Notes: generated from the sequence alone by a model not told the origin. DNA of 64,000 bases from Gottfriedia luciferensis (GCF_001712755.1 NZ_MDKC01000003.1:175725-239724); one strand, 5' to 3'; positions 35,186 through 44,635 are shown, counted from the stretch's first letter. Numbers and translations are program-made.

Positions 35186-36457
35186 ATGAAAAAGATGCTA
35201 AAGGTAGCAGCAGCATTAACAACTTCAGTGATGTTATTCTCTGCTTGTTCTGGAGGATCTTCAGACAAAGGTTCAAATGATTCAAAGGATAAAAAAGTAA
35301 CATTAAACGTATTCCAGTTTAAAGCTGAGATTGCGAAAGATTTAGAACAAATGGCGAAGGATTACCATAAGGAAAATCCAAATGTAACAGTTAAAATTCA
35401 AACTGTTGGTGGCGGTGCTGACTACGGTGCTGCATTAAAAGCTCAATTTGCTTCAGGTAACGAGCCTGATATCTTTAACAACGGTGGATTCCAAGAAGCA
35501 GTAACTTGGAAAGATAAATTAGAAGATCTTTCTGATCAATCATGGGTAAAAGATTTATATCCAGGAACTGAAAAACCAATGACAATTGACGGCAAACTTT
35601 ACGGTATGCCAATGAATACTGAAGGTTATGGATTTATTTACAATAAAGATTTATTCGCAAAAGCTGGTATTACTGAAGCACCAAAAACGTTAAGCGAATT
35701 AACTGCTGCAGCTGAAAAGCTTCAAAAAGCAGGTATCACACCATTCTCAGTTGGATACGGTGAGTGGTGGATTCTAGGAATTCACTTATTAAATATTCCT
35801 TTCGCTCAACAACAAGATCCAGATAAATTCATGGCTGATGTAAATTCAGGTAAAGTGAAAATTCAAGACAACGAGAAATTTAAACAATTTATGAAACTAT
35901 TTGATTTAACAATCAAATACGGAAATAAAAATCCTTTAACAACTGATTACAACACTCAAGTTACAAACTTTGCTCAAGGTAAAACTGCTATGATCCAACA
36001 AGGTAACTGGATTCAAGGTATGATTGATGGAATTACTCCAAACATGAACTTAGGTGTGTTACCAATTCCAATCAACGATGACAAAGCAGCTATGGACAAA
36101 TTACCAATGGGAGTACCAAATAACTGGGTAGTTAACAAAAACTCTAAAAACAAAGAAGAAGCTAAGAAATTCTTAGAGTGGATGGTTACTTCTGATACAG
36201 GTAAGAAATACATTGTAGAAAAATTCAAGTTCATCCCTGCTTTAAAAACAATTCAAGGTAAAAACTTAGGACCAATCGCAGACGACTTACAAAAATACTC
36301 TGCTGAAGGTAAAACATTATCTTGGAACTGGTTCAAATACCCAGATGGCGCTACAAATGAGTTTGGTGCATCAATGCAAGCTTACGTTGGAAAGCAAAAA
36401 TCTGCTGATGAAATGTTAAAATCTCTTGAAGATACTTGGATGAAATTAAAAAAATAA
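35186..36457 (+). CDS. Sugar-binding lipoprotein, copy 2 (MsmE-like)
   Basis: A 423-residue SBP family 1 lipoprotein (lipobox FSAC, Cys21), paralogue of 25717-26991. It shares GGGADYGAALKAQFASGNEPDIFNNGG and NNWVVNKNSKNKEEAKKFLEWM. It has its own promoter with a cre-like site and a perfect-palindrome terminator, so it can be expressed above the permeases. The substrate probably overlaps that of copy 1. Confidence 0.9.
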   Translation: MKKMLKVAAALTTSVMLFSACSGGSSDKGSNDSKDKKVTLNVFQFKAEIAKDLEQMAKDYHKENPNVTVKIQTVGGGADYGAALKAQFASGNEPDIFNNGGFQEAVTWKDKLEDLSDQSWVKDLYPGTEKPMTIDGKLYGMPMNTEGYGFIYNKDLFAKAGITEAPKTLSELTAAAEKLQKAGITPFSVGYGEWWILGIHLLNIPFAQQQDPDKFMADVNSGKVKIQDNEKFKQFMKLFDLTIKYGNKNPLTTDYNTQVTNFAQGKTAMIQQGNWIQGMIDGITPNMNLGVLPIPINDDKAAMDKLPMGVPNNWVVNKNSKNKEEAKKFLEWMVTSDTGKKYIVEKFKFIPALKTIQGKNLGPIADDLQKYSAEGKTLSWNWFKYPDGATNEFGASMQAYVGKQKSADEMLKSLEDTWMKLKK

Positions 36458-36501
36458 GTTCTTAATTTTAGGCTTCCCTGAAATACCCTATAGATTAAGG
36501 C

Positions 36502-36534
36502 AACCCACAAGGAATTAATTCCTTGTGGGTTTTT
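36502..36534. terminator. Perfect-palindrome terminator
   Basis: AACCCACAAGGAATT is immediately followed by its reverse complement and a T-rich tract. It closes sugar operon 2. Confidence 0.9.
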
Positions 36535-36694
36535 AATTTTTTATGCCCTGTTAAGGAATAAATTAGTATTTCGAATAAGATCGATCTAAGTACAAAAGTT
36601 AATAAATTTTTTAGACTCTTTTTTTCATTAATAGTAGTTTGTACAAGCCCTCCTTCATTTCGAACATATATTTGAAATAAAGGAGTGATTTTAA

Positions 36695-36889
36695 ATGAAA
36701 AAGAGAAAATGTAATTGCTCTTGTGGAAATAAGGTGACAAAGGTAGATATACAACGAATGCAAGAAATACTAAATAAACTTAGAAAGCTAGATGAAGACG
36801 ATATTGAAAATTTAGATCCTACTGATTGTTTTGAGTTTAGAGGTGTATTTTGTTGTCGTGTGGATGGTCGAATAATATGTATTGAATAA
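36695..36889 (+). CDS. Small cysteine-rich protein, 64 residues
   Basis: ATG behind AAAGGAGTG. The sequence begins MKKRKCNCSCGNK (CxCxC) and has four further cysteines (45, 53, 54 and 62). Between them lies a charged helical stretch (VDIQRMQEILNKLRKLDEDDIENLDP). There is no signal peptide or membrane segment. Seven cysteines in 64 residues suggest metal binding, disulfides or a spore-coat role, as in other small Cys-rich Bacillus proteins. I do not recognise a family. It is monocistronic, between two terminators. Confidence 0.6.
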   Translation: MKKRKCNCSCGNKVTKVDIQRMQEILNKLRKLDEDDIENLDPTDCFEFRGVFCCRVDGRIICIE

Positions 36890-37029
36890 CCAGTGTATTA
36901 ATGACTAGCCAAAGACGATGGAAGGAATGTCGATGAACACAAGTCCTTAAATAATCCAAATTGGTAACATATTATTTGCAATAAGAATATCATTTCTTGC
37001 ACTATCGACGTGATTAAGTTGAACAACAA

Positions 37030-37054
37030 GAGCAGCCATTCGGTTGCTTTTTTA
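37030..37054 (+). terminator. Terminator in the 36.9-37.3 kb gap
   Basis: AGCAGCC / GGTTGCT with loop ATTC and a T-run. The gap 36890-37288 holds no gene; this terminator may end the Cys-rich transcript or a small RNA starting after 36890. Confidence 0.6.
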
Positions 37055-37260
37055 TTTATGTATTTGGCAGGTTAGTCAAAGAAGGAAGCGAATTATCATA
37101 AAAGCCTTGGAAAAAAAGTTTATGTTTATCTCATTTAGTAGACACGCGAAAAAGCCTTCCCATTAAAATGAACCCCTCTTGCACGTATCAAGAATAAGAG
37201 CTAACCTCCAGTTTTCTATATTTAAAATTTAAACTTTCTGATAAACTAGATAGTAGAAAG

Positions 37261-37274
37261 TGCAAACGTTTCCG
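37261..37274. promoter_or_regulatory. Weak cre-like palindrome before the sensor kinase
   Basis: TGCAAACGTTTCCG has the CcpA/LacI-type core AAACGTTT but misses three fixed cre positions. It lies 15 bases before the start codon. Confidence 0.3.
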
Positions 37275-37288
37275 CAAAGGATGTTATC

Positions 37289-39118
37289 ATGAAAAACAGT
37301 ATTAGAAGTAAGCTAATAATCTTATTATTAATCGCCACGATTATTCCTTTTGGATTATCAATTATCGCAAATTATTTTTATACAAAAAACACGGTAACAA
37401 AGGAATTTGTAAATACAAACCATGATTTATTGAAGCGTAGTGGGAATGATTTATTGAATTATTATAATGAGATTTACGGTATTCCATTGTCCATTTATAG
37501 TAATAGACCGTTTTTGTCTGTGTTAGAAAATGGTGCTACTGCTTACATCGAACAAAATTCTGCTGAAATTCAACGTAGTTTATTAGGACTTTATTTTTCT
37601 AGAAGAGAGTTCGTGCAGTTACATTTGTATTTAACGAAAGGTAAGGATGATTACACCGTCTACAATGCAAAGGTGAGTAGTCGTGGGAAATTGTATAATT
37701 TTAATCAAATTCCTGCATATCGAAATTTAAGTTATTCGAGGGACTCGTATTATATTCAACCGACTCATCCGATTCAAAACTATAATAATTTATCCGATTT
37801 TCGAATCGAGCCAGTTAAACAGGTTGTATCATTTCATTATTTTTTGAATAATGTTACTTCAGACCAATGGTTAGGTTTCTTATCGATTGATATTGAATTA
37901 AGTAGAATTAAAGAGATTTTCGATCGAATTTATAAAAAAGGAGAGGAACATCTTTTCGTTGTTGGTGATGGGAATGTTGTTTTGTATTCTTCTGAAAAAA
38001 GACTAATTGGTAAAAAGCTAGAAACAAAATGGTATAAAAAAATAACCTCAGATCGATCGGGTGAAGCAAGTTTTGATTGGAAGGATAAGGACTTTAGTGG
38101 TGTTTATGTGTATGACAAAATCACAAGTAATCATCAACAATGGACGGTCATTAAAAGCATTCCTTATAAGAATCTCTATCATAATTCGAATCAATTATTA
38201 AAAATTACAGTTACACTAGGAGCGATTTCAGTCTTATTAGTCATCATTTTAACAATTATCGTATCCTTTAGATTTACACGACCAATACGAATCTTAATTC
38301 GAGATATGCAGCGAATTGAGAAGGGAGAACTTGCTGTTTCCTTTGATACGTTAGGAAATGATGAGTTTGGGCAGTTAGGTAAACATTTTACTTCAATGGT
38401 CGATACGTTAAATGATTTATATATAAAAGAGTACAAGCTTCAAATAGAAAATAAAACAAATCAATTAAAAGTACTTCAGTCTCAAATTAATCCGCATTTT
38501 TTATACAACGCCTTGCAGTCAATTGGAACTCTTTCACTAAAAAATGACGGAATTAAAGTGTATCGATTAATTATGTCACTATCGAAAATCATGAGATATA
38601 GCATGAAAAATAATGAGGATTTTGTGACGCTTAAGGATGAATTAAACCATATAAAAGATTATTTATCGCTTCAAAATGAACGATATGATGGCAAATTTGT
38701 CTATAACCTGGAAGTGGATGAAGGGTTAAACAAAGTAAAAATGCCAAAAATGATTTTACAGCCAATCGTAGAAAATTTCTTTAAACACGGCTTTGAAAAG
38801 CAACAAAAGCTTGGTGAATTAAATATTTCGATTCATAGACAACAAGATAATCGTTTAAAAATAGTCATTGCTGATAATGGAGAAGGTGCAACAGAAGAGG
38901 AATTAGAAAACATCAATTCGTCGCTATCAGAAGATGGATTAAATACGAACGAGAGTATCGGGTTAAAAAATATTTCTGATCGCCTTCATTTTTATTATGG
39001 TAAAAAAGCAGAAGTAAAAATAGAAAGTGTGAAGCATGAAAACTTTGTTGTAACGATAATCTTACCGATTGAAATGACAAGAGGAGAAGTTAATCATGAA
39101 GGTTCTACTAATAGATGA
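37289..39118 (+). CDS. YesM-type sensor histidine kinase
   Basis: A 609-residue membrane kinase. Helix 1 is at about 8-30, followed by an extracellular dCache-like sensor (about 35-300), helix 2 (about 305-328), a HAMP domain (RFTRPIRILIRDMQRIEKGELA), the histidine-kinase domain with phosphorylated His403 in QINPHFLYNAL, and an ATPase domain with N-box MILQPIVENFFKHG and DNGEG. It overlaps the response regulator gene by 23 bases. Such pairs commonly sense extracellular oligosaccharides and switch on nearby sugar ABC operons, here probably the importer ending at 36457. The ligand is unknown. Confidence 0.92.
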   Translation: MKNSIRSKLIILLLIATIIPFGLSIIANYFYTKNTVTKEFVNTNHDLLKRSGNDLLNYYNEIYGIPLSIYSNRPFLSVLENGATAYIEQNSAEIQRSLLGLYFSRREFVQLHLYLTKGKDDYTVYNAKVSSRGKLYNFNQIPAYRNLSYSRDSYYIQPTHPIQNYNNLSDFRIEPVKQVVSFHYFLNNVTSDQWLGFLSIDIELSRIKEIFDRIYKKGEEHLFVVGDGNVVLYSSEKRLIGKKLETKWYKKITSDRSGEASFDWKDKDFSGVYVYDKITSNHQQWTVIKSIPYKNLYHNSNQLLKITVTLGAISVLLVIILTIIVSFRFTRPIRILIRDMQRIEKGELAVSFDTLGNDEFGQLGKHFTSMVDTLNDLYIKEYKLQIENKTNQLKVLQSQINPHFLYNALQSIGTLSLKNDGIKVYRLIMSLSKIMRYSMKNNEDFVTLKDELNHIKDYLSLQNERYDGKFVYNLEVDEGLNKVKMPKMILQPIVENFFKHGFEKQQKLGELNISIHRQQDNRLKIVIADNGEGATEEELENINSSLSEDGLNTNESIGLKNISDRLHFYYGKKAEVKIESVKHENFVVTIILPIEMTRGEVNHEGSTNR

Positions 39119-40649
39119 CGAAAAGCATGTACGAGAAGGTGTAAAACTTCTTGCAGATTGGGATGCAATTGGTGTTACTGAAATATTAGAAGCAGAAAAT
39201 GGAGCGATTGCTCAAGACATCATAAGAAAGGAAAGACCGACAATTATCTTTACCGATTTAATGATGCCAGAGCTAGACGGTAGAGGATTATTAAAGTGGC
39301 TTCATTCAGAAAATATTAATTGCAAAGTAATCGTTGTAACGGGATATGATGACTATCATTATATGAGAGAAGCCATTCAGTTCGGTGCGTCTGATTACTT
39401 ATTGAAACCAATTGATCCGGATATATTGAATGAAACTTTAGTAAAAGTTGTATCAGATTGGAATGAAAAAGAAAAAGAGAGAATTGATGCGTTAAATGAT
39501 TTTCGTTTGCTGCAGGAAGTTTTACCTGTTTACAGAGATAAACAATTAACAAATGCAATTTACGGTAAAGAATTTAATCAGAATATGCTAAACCAATTAG
39601 GATATGAAGAAGGGCAAAACTTACATGTTTCTTTACTAAAATTACGAAATCTAGAGACATTCAAAGATATTTGGCCAGAAGATTTATGCTTTTTTGCCCT
39701 ATTGAATATTGTAAATGAAGTTCTTCAAAGTCAAAATGGAGGAATTGCATTTCGTAATTTACAAGGCACAAAGGAGATTTGTTTAATATATTGGGGAGAA
39801 CAAGTCACTGACAGTATCCAACATATTGCAAAAATTTTATCGACAGTAGTGCCTTTTCCGTTTCACTTTGCAATCAGTAGAAAGTTAACAATTGAATCGA
39901 TCCAGTCTGGGTATGAGGAAGTTGTAAATGTTCTACAGCATGTAAATATTTTAGAAAAGCGAGATGTGCCAGTTTATTCTTATGAAGATATAAAAGAGTA
40001 TCATCCGATTAATCTAGTAGAAATCATCAACTTATTTGAACAAATGGTTGAGAAACAGGATATTTATATTTACGATGAAGTCATTCAACTGTTTAGTAAA
40101 CGAATCGCACAGAAGAATTATCTTCCTTTTGCACAGTTACTTTCATTACATCAGGAGTTTCTAATTTTCCTTAATCACTGGATAAATAAACTATCGCTTC
40201 AAACCATTCAGGAAGTGAATCTAGAATTGTTCTGGAATGCGAGAGGGCATTTTGAAATTGGTGATTATGTAGCGACTCAAAGGGAAAGAGTACAATCAAT
40301 CATTCAAGAGAAAAATCAAACGAACCAAGAACTAAATAGTATCGAAGCAATCGCCAATTATATTCAGCTTAACTATGCCGAAGAAATTTCACTCCAGGAG
40401 TTTTCAGAGAAATTTTATTTAAGTCGTGAATATATATCCCGTAAGTTTAAACAAATTTACGGTGTGAATATTTCAGATTATATTGTTTCAATTCGGATTG
40501 AAAAGGCAAAGGAATTATTGAAGTTCCCCAATTTGAAAATTTATGAAATAGCTGGGAAAATTGGCTATCAGGATGACAAATACTTTCGAAAAGTGTTTAA
40601 GAAAATCGTTGGGATGACCCCAAACGAATACCGAAATATGAATGATTAG
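39096..40649 (+). CDS. YesN-type response regulator with AraC output domain
   Basis: A 517-residue regulator. It has an N-terminal receiver with acidic pair Asp7/Asp8, phosphoacceptor Asp54 in IIFTDLMMPELDG and the conserved Lys in LLKPID. A long linker (about 125-410) follows, then a C-terminal AraC/XylS double helix-turn-helix (about 415-517; FSEKFYLSREYISRKFKQIYG and IAGKIGYQDDKYFRKVFKK). Ribosome site AGAGGAG lies inside the kinase gene. It is expected to activate an adjacent sugar importer. Confidence 0.92.
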   Translation: MKVLLIDDEKHVREGVKLLADWDAIGVTEILEAENGAIAQDIIRKERPTIIFTDLMMPELDGRGLLKWLHSENINCKVIVVTGYDDYHYMREAIQFGASDYLLKPIDPDILNETLVKVVSDWNEKEKERIDALNDFRLLQEVLPVYRDKQLTNAIYGKEFNQNMLNQLGYEEGQNLHVSLLKLRNLETFKDIWPEDLCFFALLNIVNEVLQSQNGGIAFRNLQGTKEICLIYWGEQVTDSIQHIAKILSTVVPFPFHFAISRKLTIESIQSGYEEVVNVLQHVNILEKRDVPVYSYEDIKEYHPINLVEIINLFEQMVEKQDIYIYDEVIQLFSKRIAQKNYLPFAQLLSLHQEFLIFLNHWINKLSLQTIQEVNLELFWNARGHFEIGDYVATQRERVQSIIQEKNQTNQELNSIEAIANYIQLNYAEEISLQEFSEKFYLSREYISRKFKQIYGVNISDYIVSIRIEKAKELLKFPNLKIYEIAGKIGYQDDKYFRKVFKKIVGMTPNEYRNMND

Positions 40650-40728
40650 TAAAAAAGTTGCAGGAAATCCTTGGAAACTGAGGAATAAGTAATTAGATAT
40701 TTATTCTTACGTTTCGGGGGATTAAAAA

Positions 40729-41694
40729 ATGGAACAGGCAGTTGAGAGTGTTTTTACAAAAGAAATTTTAACGAATGCAGCAGCACAATTTGGTATTACA
40801 GTAGATGAAAAACCAGTCGGAGAATTTGAGAACTATCTATTTAAAGGTAAGCTGGCAGATGGAACGGATCGCATTTTACGATTAACGCATTCATCTCATC
40901 GCTCAAAGGAAGAAATTGAGGCAGAGCTTAAATTTTTAAAATATGCTAGAGAAAACGGAGCAAATGCAGCAGGTTCTTTAACGTCCTTAAACGGTAATTT
41001 AGTAGAAGTCCAACATGCAAGTGATGGCACGAGTTTTTATGCATCAATGTTTGAATGGGCAGACGGGCAATTAGTAGATCGTACAAACCCAGCTGTGTGG
41101 AATGATGACTTAATGTACACATGGGGAAAAACGATCGGAAAACTTCACGCGTTAACAGTGGATTACCCTGTAACAAACCTTCGTGAGCATTGGGACGAAG
41201 AAGCGTATTTAAATGAAATGTTAGCTGATGAAGAACTTGGCATTTTTACGAAGGATTTAATTGAAGAAATCCAAGCTTATGAAAGAAAGAAAGATTCATA
41301 TGGATTAATTCATAGTGACTTACATCTCCACAATTTCTTCGTAAATGATAAAGGTGAAATAACGGCTTTTGATTTCGATGATTTGCAATATAATTATTTC
41401 ATTTCAGATATCGCAATCGTCTTATATTATACTGCTTGGGGTAGTAAGGCATCATTTGAAGAAAAATCTAAATTCGCAAAAAGACAGTTAGAAATCTTTC
41501 GAAAAGGTTATGAAACCGAGTATGTTTTAGATGAAGAATGGTATAGCCGAATTCCTTCATTTTTAAAATGTCGTGATCTTACGCTTTATCATGTATTGAA
41601 TATGAAATATGAAGAGAAAACGCAAAGGGTTATTGAACTTTGTGAAGAACTTAAAGAGAGAATTGTTAATAAGAAGACGATAATTGAACTATAA
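40729..41694 (+). CDS. APH-family small-molecule kinase
   Basis: A 321-residue protein kinase-like phosphotransferase (aminoglycoside phosphotransferase/choline kinase fold). Catalytic loop HSDLHLHNFF (HxDxxxxN) and metal-binding AFDFDD are intact. The N-lobe has the lysine-bearing strand ILRLTHSSHR. Ribosome site GGGGG lies about nine bases before the ATG. It follows the regulator gene after 79 bases and may be separately transcribed. The substrate could be a sugar, amino alcohol or homoserine-like molecule; antibiotic resistance should not be assumed. Confidence 0.8.
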   Translation: MEQAVESVFTKEILTNAAAQFGITVDEKPVGEFENYLFKGKLADGTDRILRLTHSSHRSKEEIEAELKFLKYARENGANAAGSLTSLNGNLVEVQHASDGTSFYASMFEWADGQLVDRTNPAVWNDDLMYTWGKTIGKLHALTVDYPVTNLREHWDEEAYLNEMLADEELGIFTKDLIEEIQAYERKKDSYGLIHSDLHLHNFFVNDKGEITAFDFDDLQYNYFISDIAIVLYYTAWGSKASFEEKSKFAKRQLEIFRKGYETEYVLDEEWYSRIPSFLKCRDLTLYHVLNMKYEEKTQRVIELCEELKERIVNKKTIIEL

Positions 41695-41701
41695 ATTAAA
41701 C

Positions 41702-41738
41702 AAAAAGCTACGATTCAAACACAATCGTAGCTTTTTTT
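41702..41738. terminator. Bidirectional terminator
   Basis: AAAAAGCTACGATT / AATCGTAGCTTTTT with T-runs on both strands. It serves the kinase gene and pstS. Confidence 0.9.
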
Positions 41739-41763
41739 ATATTTAAATGGGGGGTAAGTAAGT

Positions 41764-42717
41764 TTATTTATGTCTAGCTTCTTCGATCTTATTAATATTG
41801 CTTTCATATTGATCATCTTCTAATGGGATATAACCAACTTGCTCAGCTAATATTGGAGTATTTTCATTAGCAAATTTCAAGTAGTCCAAAACGACAGGAC
41901 GTTTAAGTGAGTCTATATTTACATATGTGTAGAGTTCACGTGAAAGTGGGTAAGTCCCATTTTTGATTGTCTCTTCAGTTGGTAACACTGCTTTACCTGT
42001 TTTTTGATTAATGATTGGTACGATTTTTAATTTGTCTTTGTTTTCTTCATAGTAAGCATGACCAAAGTATCCAATTGCACCTTTTTCACTAGCAACATCA
42101 ACTGCAAGATTTTTGTCATCTTCAGACGTTTTTGCATCTTTCCGTTCGCCAGTTTGATTTAAGATGGTTTTATTAAAGTATTCGTAAGTTCCTGACTCAG
42201 TACCAGGGCTGAAGAATTTAATTTCTTCCTTTGGCCAAGCTGAGTTTAGTTCGTTCCATGTTTTTATTTTGCTTTTTACTGACCACAACTTTCTTAATTG
42301 TTCAACTGTTAATTGATTAACAAAATCATTGTCTTTATTTACTACGACTGATAGACCGTCGTAAGCTAATTTTAATTGAATATAATCAATGTTATTATGT
42401 TTAGCGATTGCATCTTCTTTATTTGTTATTGGGCGAGATGCGTCATTTATATCTGTTACGCCATTTGCGAATTTTTTAAAGCCATCAATTGTACCACTAT
42501 TACCTAATGAAATAGTTACTTCAGGTTGTGCAGATCTATATTGTTTCGTTATTTTTTGCATAATCGGGAAAACGGTAGAAGAACCATCGATTAGTATGCT
42601 ACCAGTTAATTGTTTTTCTGATGTATTTGAATTAGGATGATAGGCAATCCCACAAGCTGCTAAAGATAACATAGCTGTGATTACGACGACTAATAAAAGT
42701 ATTTTTCTATGATGCAT
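41764..42717 (-). CDS. pstS: Phosphate-binding lipoprotein PstS
   Basis: A 317-residue periplasmic-type phosphate-binding protein, lipidated at Cys22 (LAAC). The phosphate pocket segments are IDGSSTVFPI, LGNSGTIDGF, DASRPI and SPGTESGTYEYF. The usual partners pstC, pstA, pstB and phoU are not in the window, so it is an orphan copy. Upstream, four to five PhoP half-sites at exact 11-base spacing show phosphate-starvation control. It is divergent from an OmpR-type gene. Confidence 0.9.
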   Translation of the reverse strand: MHHRKILLLVVVITAMLSLAACGIAYHPNSNTSEKQLTGSILIDGSSTVFPIMQKITKQYRSAQPEVTISLGNSGTIDGFKKFANGVTDINDASRPITNKEDAIAKHNNIDYIQLKLAYDGLSVVVNKDNDFVNQLTVEQLRKLWSVKSKIKTWNELNSAWPKEEIKFFSPGTESGTYEYFNKTILNQTGERKDAKTSEDDKNLAVDVASEKGAIGYFGHAYYEENKDKLKIVPIINQKTGKAVLPTEETIKNGTYPLSRELYTYVNIDSLKRPVVLDYLKFANENTPILAEQVGYIPLEDDQYESNINKIEEARHK

Positions 42718-42770
42718 CTACAGTTTCCCCCTTCGTTGTTTTTGCTACATTTCTTACAATATCCCACAAA

Positions 42771-42820
42771 GATTAACTTGCTTTTAACGCAACGTAAAGA
42801 ATTTGTAAAGGTATAGTGAA
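42771..42820 (-). promoter_or_regulatory. PhoP (Pho) box of pstS
   Basis: On the minus strand TTCACT, TTTACA, TTTACG, TTAAAA and TTAATC occur at 42815, 42804, 42793, 42782 and 42771, each exactly 11 bases apart, matching tandem TT(A/T/C)ACA with 5-base spacers. A TATTGT sequence near 42757-42762 could be the -10. Confidence 0.8.
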
Positions 42821-42889
42821 AGTCCCCCTTTTTTGTTAATAACCAATTAAAATGACCGTATAAACAGTAAAAAATGGGAGAGATATACG

Positions 42890-43576
42890 GTGGAGCAAAT
42901 TGTCATCATCCAAGATCAAAACGAGATTGAACATGTGCTTCAACAAAGTAAACAATTCGGATTAATTAAAATCAGCACATATCGATATGGAGAATTTAAT
43001 GAAGAAACTCATTTAGGTTTCTTAAAAGGTTGCATAGTATTAATGAAAAGCCAAGTTTTGGACGAGTTTATTCCATTAATCATGAGAATAAGACGGATAA
43101 CAGAAATACCAATCATCTTATTAGTTGAAACTTACGATTCATACGAAGCAGCGATTTGCATTGAAGCGGGAGCGGATCAATATGTTAAATATCCGATTCA
43201 TCCTAGAGACTTATCCGCAAGAATAAAAGCAGTAATGAGGAGGGCAGGCAACGAAAAAATTGAAGAAGACCGAGAAAAAGTTTTGAATTTTGGCGAGATT
43301 TCCTTCTATTTAAATCGAGAAGAGGTTTATAAAAACAAAATGAGGATTGAATTAAATGGAAGAGAATATGCAATTTTACTTTTTTTAATAAAAAAGGCTG
43401 GCTTTATTGTAACAAGAGAAGAATTAATGGATGTCATTTCTGTTTATAAAAATAGAAGATTAATTGATATTTATATTCATAGTTTACGACATAAAATTGA
43501 GGAACTTCCGAATTATCCTAAATATATTAAAACGATTAAGGGAAAAGGGTATCGGTTTGAAACGCTTGTTAATTGA
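42890..43576 (+). CDS. OmpR/PhoB-type regulator with degenerate receiver
   Basis: A 228-residue protein with an N-terminal receiver fold and a normal C-terminal winged helix (ELNGREYAILLFLIKKAGFIVTREEL ... LIDIYIHSLRHKIE ... IKTIKGKGYRFE). The receiver lacks the phosphorylation chemistry: the acceptor aspartate position is Met52 (CIVLMKS), the acidic pair is QD in IIQDQ, and the conserved lysine is Tyr101 (VKYPI). It should work without phosphorylation. No kinase gene adjoins. It diverges from pstS, and a C-terminal remnant of a second copy lies at 51433-51563 before the EPS genes, so it may control EPS expression. Confidence 0.85.
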   Translation: MEQIVIIQDQNEIEHVLQQSKQFGLIKISTYRYGEFNEETHLGFLKGCIVLMKSQVLDEFIPLIMRIRRITEIPIILLVETYDSYEAAICIEAGADQYVKYPIHPRDLSARIKAVMRRAGNEKIEEDREKVLNFGEISFYLNREEVYKNKMRIELNGREYAILLFLIKKAGFIVTREELMDVISVYKNRRLIDIYIHSLRHKIEELPNYPKYIKTIKGKGYRFETLVN

Positions 43577-43586
43577 ACACGTGTGT

Positions 43587-43633
43587 AAAAAAGCTAGGTG
43601 CATTCTTTTTTAAGGATGTCATTTAGCTTTTTT
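43587..43633 (+). terminator. Terminator of the regulator gene (arm A)
   Basis: AAAAAAGCTAGGTG pairs with CATTTAGCTTTTTT (imperfect), with an ATTC...GGATG loop. Same hairpin family as 44043-44090, 51577-51621 and 52014-52066. Confidence 0.7.
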
Positions 43634-44042
43634 ATTTTTATATGGCAGAGCTTTGAGGAGAGTAGGGAATTCGTAATATATGTTTTTATTTAAAAGCAGT
43701 TTTTTTCTATAATAAGAGATAACTTTTTTAGTAAAATTAGAAAAAAATTTTTTTATGTATAAACCCAAATAGACCAAAAAACTAAGTTAAAAGCGGGTGG
43801 ATTTATACGCTTTCGCAACTTAAACAACAAAAATACCTAATTTGTTTATTTACCATATTATGGTAATATTAAGATTTTAATATAACAAAATGATGCATCG
43901 TATATAATCTTTTTTAATTTTTTTGTCTCAATTTGAGGAATATAGTCGAAGGAGTAGGACTTTTGTTGTTTTTTGTAAATTTGAAAAAAAGAGGGTATAT
44001 AAGTAATTAGACACAGCATTAACGTTCGAAAAATTGGCAAAT

Positions 44043-44090
44043 GAAAAAGCTATGTGAATCCAAATAAGGATGTACACTTAGCTTTTTATT
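44043..44090 (+). terminator. Second AGCTAGGTG-type hairpin, arm A
   Basis: AAAAAGCTATGTGAATCC pairs with GGATGTACACTTAGCTTTTT. The block 43634-44042 between the two hairpins has no gene but is conserved in arm B, so it may specify an untranslated RNA. Confidence 0.6.
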
Positions 44091-44124
44091 TTATAAGTTC
44101 AGTAAACCAAAGTTATAAAATCAA

Positions 44125-44262
44125 CTCAGCGTGATGTAACATAAACGTATAATCTGTGTCGTAAAGGTGCTCTAAATCAGGAAAAATAAGTCCTCAGTTG
44201 AAAATCTTTTTGTTAATTCCAAAAGTTGAATCATGTTTTTACGCTCTTCTCCACTAATTATT
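44125..44262 (-). pseudogene. BH0509-family gene remnant, arm A
   Basis: Counterpart of the intact gene at 52093-52242. The start ATG ATG has become ATA ATT, an internal deletion near 44185-44195 shifts the frame, and the stop codon is mutated. Confidence 0.75.
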
Positions 44263-44602
44263 AACAATACTCCTTTTGATTTAAATGACTGACTAATTTG
44301 TTTTCAGTCTGTTTTAATACAGTGTATTTATATGCTAATTATCGTATAACAAAAAAGTTGAAATATACTAGAGATTTTTACTGAAAAAGTAAAAAAGATA
44401 ATTTAATCATTTCATTAATTATTATTCAAATTATAACGTATTAATTATTCTAGAAAAATATCTATTGTTACAATTTTCATTAATGAATGTAACAAAAATG
44501 ATAGACCGGTTTACAAGGGTTTCCATAAATTAGTAAAAAAATCGACAAAAAGTTTTGTTTTATGGTAAATTTAACTAAAACTTTCTATTTATAGGTTAAT
44601 TT

Positions 44603-44635
44603 TTACTTAACTTTTTGTTAAGTAATTGTTATACT
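44603..44635 (+). promoter_or_regulatory. EPS promoter and palindrome, arm A
   Basis: TTACTTAAC, five T, GTTAAGTAA (44603-44625), then TATACT (44630-44635); identical to the arm B promoter at 52581-52613 although the gene it drove is destroyed. Confidence 0.6.

Noticed and set aside
40729..41694. Aminoglycoside resistance gene
   Set aside because: The APH fold is shared by many metabolic kinases; nothing in sequence or context points to antibiotics.
42890..43576. PhoP response regulator of the Pho regulon
   Set aside because: It diverges from pstS but has no phosphoacceptor aspartate and no phoR partner.
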